Origin: Planctomycetota bacterium
Lineage (GTDB): Bacteria; Planctomycetota; Planctomycetia; Pirellulales; Pirellulaceae
Assembly: GCA_026692845.1 (NCBI GenBank)
Contig: JAPLNM010000115.1
Location: 1-47,258 of the forward strand
Reading direction: 5' to 3'
Length of the DNA: 47,258 nt
Part shown: positions 39,201-42,482 of the stretch, in pieces
How the letters are laid out: each line of letters opens with the position of its first letter
Position numbering within the stretch: position 1 is the first letter of the stretch
The notes under the pieces: model-generated
What the model was told of the DNA's origin: nothing
Database searches by the model: none
What the model saw: the letters and a program-made list of their open reading frames with translations, nothing else
Translations under genes and position numbers: made by a program

Positions 39201-41484
39201 AGAAATCAGGGTTCTCAGAGCTGCCAGCGGTGGGGTTACCGAGCGAGTCGTTTTCTACGAAGAGTTTTTCGTTATCGAAGTAGACAACGATCGTATCGCG
39301 ACGCTGCTCGAGGACTCCGGAGGTATTACGGACTACGGGCTGTGGAACAACCGCTGTGACTTTGGATCCCAAATCGAGTCGGAACTCAAGGGTGTCTTGT
39401 CGAGTGTTCGCATCGCGAGGAACGAACAAATCGCCGGTGACATTTCGCAAACCGGTAATCCCTCGGAGTGTATCATCGAAGCCATAGACTTCGATCCGGT
39501 AGTTGTCATCGGGAAGGTTTTCGGCAAACCGCAGGGTGACTTCGTTTTCGTTGGGGTTGTCGCCAACAATGACCGCTCCGGGATTGATGATCACGTCGTT
39601 GCTCTTGGCAAGCACGATCGGCGAGTAGGTCGATGGGTCAGTAAGTCCTAGGGGGGTGGCAGCAAAACCACCGTTGATCTTCGCAGAGAGTTTTGAGGCG
39701 ACAGGTGACGAGGGCGAATTAACAAAGTCCACCAACTGCTTAGCAGTAACCGTAGAACCGCTTCGCGAGTTGAGCACGACGCTAATGACATCGCCAGAGA
39801 TGCTCAATTGCGGCGGAGCTCCTATCCCCAAGTCCGCGCGAGTCACGTTGATTCGGAGCGAATCGGTGGCGTTGCGAGCCGTCAGTTGAACATCGACTTT
39901 TCCGTTGGTTCCAAAGTCGGTAGAAACACTAGGTAGGCCAAAAGAACCATCCCCACCGGCGCGGGTCACTCGAATGCCGCTGACAGTTGCCGGATCGATA
40001 ATCTGCGCGTCGTCGAAGCGGAAGGTCAACTCGCGAGGCGAGACCGTGCGGACCGAACCGTTTTCAATCAGCTCGCTGTTGTTGGGTTGGACACCGATCA
40101 AGATCGGACCGGTGGAGGTCTTGGCATACGCTTCGAACTTCAGACTGTACATCTGCGTTTCGCCAGCAGCACCTGCCAAAACTCTGAGGAAATACGCACC
40201 TGGGGTAAGGTTCGGGCTCTGGAGAATCTCAGGTAGACCGGCTGGACTAGAGTTGGCAACCGCCACCACTTCGCCGTTGAGCCGTTCAATTTGGACCGAT
40301 AGATTCCGATTAACCAACGTGTTAACCGTTGTGGGCTGACCACCCTGTGGGCCGACATCGTATTGCTTACCAACCGGGATGAGCGTGACTCGCTTGAGCT
40401 TGGCACTGCCCACAGTAAACAGATAGACGTCGGTGTCTTCACTGCGATCGATCGAGAGGTTGTCGTACTGATTGACACCGTTGCCAAGCAGACCCAGATT
40501 CGAAGCTTGACTCGTCGAATCGTTCTGCTCGTAGGTGTCGCCGTAGAGGGTTTGTGTAGCAAGGATATCATCGTGCTGAGCGCCGTAGTAAGCAAACGAA
40601 ACAAACGGCTCCATCAACTTGGTCTGATCCGTGGGGATCACGTGTCCAAGACCAATCCCGTGCCCGATCTCGTGCGAAAGGACGTTATGAAGCCCTCGGT
40701 TCTCTCCGGTCGCTCCATCGGAGCTCAAGCTGTAAAAGTTGTCTGACGTATCGACGACCATATCGCCGTCGGTGCCCGAGTTGCCACTGCCAGTTGGGTA
40801 GAAGGCGTAAGCTAGAATACCTGAGTTACCATCGACCGCTGCACCACCGACGCGCATGTCACCGCGCACACCGATCACGCCCCGCGAAGCTGCACCGTAA
40901 GCAGCGCCATCGTCATTGGGTTCGTAGATAAAGTTCAAGCCAGAGACGCTGGCCCAGTTCTCGTAGGTCCGACGGACCAAGTTAAACCATGGCCGACTGG
41001 CCACCGGTCCGGGAGATGCCCCATAGATGCCATCCATGAAGGAGATAAAGTTCGATGGAGCCAAGCCGCCGTTGATCGTGCTGACTTGGGTTCCATCCGG
41101 AACAATGCTCCAGGAAACCGACGCCGGATCGCCGTTGTTAGGACTCGAACCCCCTACAGGATTGATCCATCGGTTCCCAGAAAGATTGATGTTGCCCCCG
41201 CCGTTGGCGCTACCTGCACCCCCGAGAAGATTCGCACCGCCGCCACCGCCACCACCGTTGGCACCACCTTGGTTCTGACCGCCGTCGCCAGAACCCAGGA
41301 GCCTGAGCTGATCGGTCATTCGTGCGAAGTACGCTGGATCGGTGCCTGCATCGAAGATGCCAGCTGCATCCATCACCTCCCGACGTTCCAGATGTTCGCA
41401 CAGCAATGAGCGGAAGCTCAAGCGACGCGAAGACCTCTGCTGCGAAGGGTGACGGTTCTTGGACCTGGATTCATCAATTCCCAT
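24292..41484 (-). CDS. Giant gene B: LEPR-XLL / double metzincin (one dead) / beta-helix / GEVED / cadherin-like / dockerin surface protein
   Basis: The product has 5730 residues from ATG 41484, with GAAGG ten bases upstream. Order of regions: LEPR-XLL motif (residues 29-38); a Gly/Asn-rich linker about 60-110; an intact metzincin-like domain with HEIGHGIGLGH at 271-281; PPC-like domain near 350; three 'YSPI' modules about 525-1345; and a second metzincin-type domain with its site destroyed (ASIGMLLGLAR at 1126-1136). PPC-like domains follow near 1180, 2595 and 3440, with beta-helix repeats between about 1580 and 2450. A run of 'DG..FEF..AIN' modules covers about 4070-4610. D-Y-G-D-A-P and GEVED lie at about 4825-4915, then six cadherin-like modules and a type I dockerin pair (about 5557-5640). 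It is clearly homologous to gene A over most of its length. I infer an exported surface or secreted protein; protease activity would depend on the N-terminal site. Confidence 0.9.
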   Translation of the reverse strand: MGIDESRSKNRHPSQQRSSRRLSFRSLLCEHLERREVMDAAGIFDAGTDPAYFARMTDQLRLLGSGDGGQNQGGANGGGGGGGANLLGGAGSANGGGNINLSGNRWINPVGGSSPNNGDPASVSWSIVPDGTQVSTINGGLAPSNFISFMDGIYGASPGPVASRPWFNLVRRTYENWASVSGLNFIYEPNDDGAAYGAASRGVIGVRGDMRVGGAAVDGNSGILAYAFYPTGSGNSGTDGDMVVDTSDNFYSLSSDGATGENRGLHNVLSHEIGHGIGLGHVIPTDQTKLMEPFVSFAYYGAQHDDILATQTLYGDTYEQNDSTSQASNLGLLGNGVNQYDNLSIDRSEDTDVYLFTVGSAKLKRVTLIPVGKQYDVGPQGGQPTTVNTLVNRNLSVQIERLNGEVVAVANSSPAGLPEILQSPNLTPGAYFLRVLAGAAGETQMYSLKFEAYAKTSTGPILIGVQPNNSELIENGSVRTVSPRELTFRFDDAQIIDPATVSGIRVTRAGGDGSFGLPSVSTDFGTNGKVDVQLTARNATDSLRINVTRADLGIGAPPQLSISGDVISVVLNSRSGSTVTAKQLVDFVNSPSSPVASKLSAKINGGFAATPLGLTDPSTYSPIVLAKSNDVIINPGAVIVGDNPNENEVTLRFAENLPDDNYRIEVYGFDDTLRGITGLRNVTGDLFVPRDANTRQDTLEFRLDLGSKVTAVVPQPVVRNTSGVLEQRRDTIVVYFDNEKLFVENDSLGNPTAGSSENPDFYQLLYTANTVRNTDDITFKPERVTYNASANTATLRFSSDIDLLPGPFIPSSSFRLRIGTRETTPIAPVRNEAAATAISDLNTNAAVKLRFTAKTLGESGSGLQISFVNSLSGGTPTVSNVGGVIVVDMARADVTANEIADAMNTSTVSSPLMTVTLEPGSNGNTVVGNRVINYSPIALVGLGSSFDTSTNLGTIGSKDVPLTSLLLTSNIDPEVHALDLIGANNDPGTRNVPEAFENYINPAFTGDNSQGIRTIYYNFKDAYGTVAGTNQSNAITDKQKARIREAFSLWSEYVGVQFVETPDSGFTMALGALAALPSGGLTVENAASGGWGVRIDPAYQNSLAVFSADNTWNDNYGENFTRCAMASIGMLLGLARAGDADPSTLMNFNSGFLNFPTSSNRDFEPVFPGNLDVLRANFLHRPESSDIDLYKFDVDFGPNGQTRQGSLVVESLAERLASSSPLDTRLALYKQTQATAVSNLGAGGGIEVKFTAVEPGKLGNNLLVFVTRSNRGVGAQPIVNTFPNAISIDLNSTVGSESTLEEFLRALDNDPAARGLVKVELVKGDKTTKVGNRDITYSPIILAGGNVNLIAQNDDYFGKDSLIRMQLDSGVYFIGISASGNDKYDASVPGTGNGGRTQGRYDLRVTFRAQTDGTDSLQDVDNGSSDVKATFDGDGDGVPGGTYNYWFETRPLDRVLRFNSGGNAALDTRIVTITGGNGTVRRFEFSLDPIVGVGNTAVIFNSNSTAGDLASALANAINSRSELGVTAVPNGTRITLKGERLVQLSNGLTAIDLSGKTIFVDKSAGPNADGSLTKPFNNISGSGVANAFAASVPGDIIRIVGNGGADGKLETVGDNFAYEVGFGVLAGSVLSDGSTMDVPKGVSVMVDAGAVFKMRRSRIGVGSSTLGVDRSGGALQVLGTPKLLDRNGNAIKSADGSEITGSVFFTSWLDQSIGLDNYAPNTTPTPGDWGGLVFKRDLDRSAGRFDLEDEGIFRQYVNYADMRYGGSSSVVIDSVQQTVNSIQIADMRPTVTFNRITNAADSAMSATPDSFEETLFSDNRYQRKGSFTPDYDRIGPAIHDNTLINNSINGLFIKVSTPAGGELKQLTVPGRFNDTDIVHVISENIVVSGNPGGGLLDSTIAPSNLISLAPSLGGSLTPGDYQYKLTFVDKNGYETPPSEATPRLTLTGGQTAVRFIGLPGVSGEYVSRRLYRADSVGGPYRLVAELDGTSTTYTDRGGLLTDSSDALASLLRDRPVVSSVGVNAIAGGTLPIGSFNYKVVMIDAMGRESLASNATASATTTPAVGAIPANRSIRLTSLPSVQSGYVGRRIYRSSVGGAGTYTLIADLRDPAITSIVDNGTSLVGTLSVETSGNVRPRLDASLAMDPGLIVKLEGARIELGHSTQLLAEGVDGGRIVLTSKQDDRFGAGGTFDTNNNGLNNSLDAKQQDWSGIFASPGANVSLDNAVVAYAGGISRLEGTFKAFSPLELQQADARIANTVFENNGNGMGGQGPIDRLGRPANENYPFGNNASRGSTVFVRGTQPIFLNNTFQNNTGTAITIDANSMDAQLRGDLGRQTGNVDRNKTLDWNRGPLFRGNRLFNNSINGIEIRADASTNDRSEDNLAVRDLQHNTLTTDSVWDDTDIVHVLFDSVTVGNLQQVGGLRLQSAVNESLVIKMEGQGSNFDQERGTGFTATGNFSSITDRVGGTVQVLGMPGFPVVITSLRDDTVGAGTQPDGRPQTDTNNDGIASIPRAGDWRSLLFDSFSNDRNVATALETESPTIVAPGINDSVLSAQFLGALAPDTSTTDENLVLGFTVQGVLSESADQDLYSFSGTAGTEVWFDVDYTQDTLDSVIEILNANGDLLARSDDSTAEQTNPSLLFKDPSINPDYVNPIVQRTRSTARRNASGLLKEDGTSNPKDAGLRVLLPGLAGAQSTYFFRIRSKSTNIDNPSAGITAGSYTVQVRLRDQQEFGGSTVQYADIRYATNGVQINGLPNNSPLTGEANSAMYDGTTTDGITDLGPLQLTNKGAISVAGTLSGGTNRYRFTVGDLTSEYVKTPSFASSYPVVIDVDYADGLNRKRLNIQVLLDDDNDPTTPGVPVTPTTRTRSSIVDDLPGPLSGSDLIDLTRGSVGTGDPFLSFLGTDQLRRGTYEVVVTDAEPASTKAGVYQMEIRTGDRLSSLPRNFRGSYSTTVEFLAGLTIADRSTVDVTDGANRVTLEWTRTGAVNFGNIPILYSAADSPARLGDKFRDIINQLFQQKQLNVRAADSNRLVTGNGNGVIDLFGNVEVIDASNIFTVAGTSGIQRFDGTSDQNIARDQGQFIVSNNLITKSRDYAVWSAPADKYYADGRAQQARLSATGTTNLTLPPTLGGAYTRNLPVANKVPFGVAPGSVAERAGVTPGIVVTNNIFDESGLGGLNIQGETPTWRITVQPGSQDTIGAINTIGTHAGSRFNDAIPNQLEVGLGRTRVRFEFEDIAGAGVGDPTYGSGIVGGNGWSPDYIPIYYREDTAGQYLRANTEGPGYAADEMVKSIRDSFYGSVLTTNGTTQRISTWIEPQTQVIVRDPDAPDTWTYPSATLVVRGPQYIVSVNTPVQIQRVGDYSASPFVRAVNNTFIGNDGRAPSAAVSTDIDGNDTIAGAAETFQGVGINPQQYSVNGSLSPDPLSTGSSDVDLYKFQLEVGERVRINVNTAGRLDAALKVFDASGVAQIVSNGNDATTADNVAAPGETLSKDPYIDFTATKPGVYYAAVSAAGNTTYDPLSLADRRQGATSGDYTMTLEVLKPEQFVITVDEVNTYADGETFTIRQVSDFIGTSNNSRTFEFTTTGATSGNNIPVFIGAEYRVPDLARSIAAAINGAGMTNAQNLNNGAFGFANPLAPVSALPLGGISGFNPTASGAAGADLGINSGNIRGAQIEAGLNRTANATNDRSPFDQGNSPGSNHMALGFGHDRTMSGGFGTALGDGTTEKFVVVRNAYSITSSVARRINGRVGSNNANQIIPESGISISSGATPTLMNNAFINVQSPIVQEPPTYVGTIVGAVNPARPAAVVVGGNTYQYVEPAKPDSNLTWGNIEAVPTNVPNTSSDFNFIASDTEKLLVDFPGNNFLPGSGSQIIDSSINSLPERESFRAVKSAVGIAPSPILAPDRDYYGIFRADDPNVAPPSGLGGNVFKDRGAVDRADFVGPTAVSLLPIDNDAQQVDSDKTVSVIQLTGGVYPEFRIQLKDGFETANLGGGTGINDDSVIGRTGGNRLPGSAVTITENGRLLIEGIDYAFSYNTTTNEIVLKPLAGVWRNQRVYDININNKDRFVVNANSGDQINDGDSFSIKDSNGGNVTFEYESGYRLQIPQGLQLNLPLAGGGAGGILDGDRFTINSGSATYAFEFDSNANVINPAARVVRFTSLSTKQQVVESLIAAINSPAIPGVVASLTSDGYIFIGAPIGTTIDTESAPSIQQPNPTIGLLVPSLGTRPGGITDGQTFSITDGRVAVVFEYDSDGTTQPGNVLVDISQANSDRDVATATQLAIAGSTLALRSSVVNGNVIHLSLPTAGRVDVVSTELNIVGVARTIQDGQTITITRNIAGSIVSTTFEFTTDASFTAGNIPVIFGPTDTQSQIGEALASAIASAGLGLSPQHVGNGNVIIGGSSDYSISVANAPTVGLFGQPGVQGRTTIEIFGTLLLQVPARGGADLVDNTSFTITNRNLTAIFEFDGNFSGSTIPGSRTIRFGGTSTQNDVVNAMIAAINGFPGLGVTARDAGNGRVDIGLLPTSAVNVQDSKLTTARGNAQDGDYFSITDGVKTVTFEFENLSVGNGRDPSRVPIRYTNQDSVQRVYEAMKATIKSSVLNLDSQITSTGLELFDTAKYLTNVDNAPSLRRTGVPGGAIPVLFIQDPSFTAINMRDAIIRAINGLSAAGGTSLVAKVRGGSTLFVENAVSISPELSSFFLRGVQDNAGNFLQSNRIDNETKFTIIMPGVELDYGDAPDPFTTTLGRYPTLKANDGARHVVSNSSLYLGAGITSESDGKPQPLGDGDENDDGVSFRFQANSFTGTQTPMFNKNIDTELTVTMSAPGVLNGWIDFNFDGDWADPGENVFDNVVFSSGSLTQTLKVRVPATAPNVTLATSSFARFRASTAGSLTPTGLALDGEVEDYRVSIVPGTPPVGVNDTYTMNEDQFGGLVTNDPFDSDGFPGNNGVLANDINPDRKPLSARLVTPPTNALVFQFRADGTFDYIPNPDYFGQDSFVYVVTDGVLDSLLPATALINVRPVNDPPIAGNLNYSINEDQRLDIPGSVVIAASVPGPANESDQTLTILSVDALSARGGSVRFVAGLITYIPLANFVGNDSFTYTIIDNGITGNLLDPLTAVGTVFISVLDKNDPPVTTNKTLNTDEDIPVSISIDDLIAGDTVGPADEQLIQTLSFSGLINPTAQGGRVEIVGDRVVYYPPSHFNGVDTFRYLVTDDGLSNGQPDPQTSQGTVTINVAPVNDPPFVLKPFGTVTVLEDSLEKEYVLSQFFGDPDIVTNGDVLTYRIASNSNTGLVEPTFAGGKMFVRPKADQNGQATIVVEAMDLAGLKTTNTLRLIVTPVDDDPRLVSPLPDRTISEDSLPLVFDLSPGFFFDPDVINGDFLTFTATSSNTNVATVSIQGNKIQLTLVPNASGQTTITVVATDTTSRFVSDSFILTVSPVNDAPVALPDSYATPQGITLVTTDPLGTLTATTLDDGVLANDRDPEGDAMTASIVSLPTRGTVTLNPNGTFTYTPGPTALFGSTDTFTYRAIDAFGAASPQTTVTITIGRAPAPAYQNPSQRWDVNADGFISPIDVLILVNLLNSRGSSIPVAGLPGPPDYVDVNGDNFVTPLDVLAVVDKINSMSGSGEGEQIVGINTAPRIDSMVVEVGRGLGSSTQMPAWAAMMGTRNSNAAKIAAMPLASMFANNSWDDDFDDLAGLWASQPKSAGDLNDKNSSIDQALSDLFGE
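24825..26735 (-). repeat. Cadherin-like module array of giant gene B (six modules)
   Basis: Six modules bounded by N-D-P-P, D-D-D-P or N-D-A-P signatures lie between the GEVED domain and the dockerin. They lack the G-F-x-T-N-I / G-P-x-x-A-x-D-E pattern that dominates gene A's array. The first and last are of the V-L-A-N-D type. The paralogues have therefore diverged most in stalk length and module type. Confidence 0.75.
27660..29275 (-). repeat. Tandem 'DG..FEF..AIN' modules in giant gene B
   Basis: About five consecutive modules of roughly 90-110 residues follow the pattern D-G-x-x-F-x-I-x-D-G, then a V-x-F-E-F/Y strand, a V-P-I/V-x-F strand, a helix ending A-x-x-A-I-N, and a closing G-x-V-x-I-G. 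Single copies occur elsewhere in B (near 30600-30820, 32400-32620 and 36830-37120) and in A (near 12840-13110, 14570-14810 and 16100-16280). I cannot assign a named family. Confidence 0.6.
37450..39905 (-). repeat. Three 'YSPI' modules interleaved in the N-terminal third of gene B
   Basis: Copies lie at about 39600-39905, 38665-38955 and 37450-37755, each about 95-100 residues. All start with a V-x-F/L-T-A strand and continue with S-G/L-G-N-x-L or equivalent, a P-x-V/I/L strand, V/I-x-V/D-L and a helix. Each ends in Y-S-P-I-V/A/I-L; two carry V-G-N-R before it. They are interleaved with the other regions of the N-terminal third. I see none in gene A. Function unknown. Confidence 0.6.
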
Positions 41485-41846
41485 TTGCGGTAAACCTTCA
41501 TACCAATTTGGATTGGCGGGTCACAACGGCAGGAAGTCCGCCTTTGAAGCAGTCTTCCCACAGAACATTTGCGTTTGAGTATAATTTGGCGGACTTTGGA
41601 TGCAACTTTCGGCCCTCTAGACATTTACGACTCGACCGTTTCGGCCAAATCGTTCTAACTGTCCCAGAAGGCTCCAAGGGTATCGGAAGCCAATTTCCCG
41701 AAATCCAACTCGGCAAAACTCTTTGCCAACATTGAATTCCTTGAAAAACTTCCTAAACCTACGGACACAACGGTCCTGAGGCCTATAACGTGATTTTGGA
41801 TGCCAGGATGTTCGATTAGTTCCCATTGGATCCTGGGAAAGAGGTG
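41485..41846. other. Divergent intergenic region, giant gene B / phosphoesterase-like gene
   Basis: These 362 bp hold the gene B promoter (41578-41605) and an approximately 87-base leader. Right of 41606 must lie the promoter of the plus-strand gene, but I see no convincing box pair. Short minus-strand frames crossing it have no recognisable features. Confidence 0.5.
41578..41605 (-). promoter_or_regulatory. Sigma70-like promoter of giant gene B
   Basis: On the minus strand TTGCAT (41605-41600), 16 bases, then TATACT (41583-41578) is close to the sigma70 consensus. Transcription would start near 41571, giving a leader of about 87 bases before ATG 41484 with its GAAGG ribosome binding site. 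As the only strong promoter seen for the pair, it may drive a roughly 36-kb message through gene A. Confidence 0.5.
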
Positions 41847-42425
41847 ATGGTGAGGGCAAAATTGTTGAATTCACCCTTCGTAATCCTCCATCATACCGCG
41901 CATTTTTCGCAGGATCGTGGGGACCATTGGGACTGGTTGATCCGATTTCCAGAGAGTTTCCTAGCAGAATTACCCCCTCGGATGCAAGCCAAGCATGATG
42001 AGCAAACGCTCAGTTTACTATCATTTGCTAGCGAAATGGCCCCGGAAGACTGGATTCAAGGCACGCAATTTTGGCGATTGGCACCCCACAGACTCAAGTA
42101 CCTGGACTACCAAGGAGAGGTTTCCGGTGGAAGGGGATTTGTCAAACGCATTGCCACCGGAGAGTTGCAATGGACTTTTTTGAACGATTTTGAACTCCGG
42201 TTCCGCTTGTTCCGATTGGGTTGGCTGGACGATTGCCAGCAAAGGCCAAGCTCTTGGTTTGCCCAAACAGAGCCCGACGCATCGGCTAGCCTGCCATCGG
42301 TGGGGTCTTCCATCCCTTCCTCGGTCGGTCAATACTCTCTGAAATTCGATCCCTCGGGGACATTCGATCCCCAACCTTGGACATCCAAAGACCCGGACCA
42401 AGGGCCTTTTTGGAAACTCTCTTGA
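41847..42425 (+). CDS. LigD N-terminal (3'-phosphoesterase)-like protein
   Basis: This is a 192-residue soluble protein. Near the N-terminus F-V-I-L-H-H is followed by R-G-D-H-W-D-W-L, the His...His-x-Asp pattern of the DNA polymerase LigD phosphoesterase domain family (LigD_N). Further on F-W-R-L-A-P-H-R and Y-L-D-Y-Q-G-E-V-S-G-G-R-G match the second half of that family's small bacterial members. In characterised relatives the His and Asp residues bind metal and trim 3'-ends during end joining. Activity here is inferred. The last 45 residues are Pro/Ser-rich and probably disordered. I place the start at ATG 41847. A TTG at 41826 extends the frame, and the AAAGAGGTG just upstream also suits GTG 41850. 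mutS starts 53 bp downstream on the same strand, so the two may form a repair operon. Confidence 0.6.
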   Translation: MVRAKLLNSPFVILHHTAHFSQDRGDHWDWLIRFPESFLAELPPRMQAKHDEQTLSLLSFASEMAPEDWIQGTQFWRLAPHRLKYLDYQGEVSGGRGFVKRIATGELQWTFLNDFELRFRLFRLGWLDDCQQRPSSWFAQTEPDASASLPSVGSSIPSSVGQYSLKFDPSGTFDPQPWTSKDPDQGPFWKLS

Positions 42426-42464
42426 CGCATCAACTTTTCTAATTCCCCAGCCTGTCACCCTAGG

Positions 42465-42482
42465 ATGAATCGCAACGTATGA
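42465..42482 (+). other. Five-codon leader frame overlapping the mutS start (ATGA)
   Basis: ATG-AAT-CGC-AAC-GTA-TGA ends with its TGA overlapping the mutS ATG in an ATGA junction. AGGA immediately precedes this frame but is 13 bases from the mutS ATG, a poor distance. Translational coupling from the leader is possible but unproven. Confidence 0.25.
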
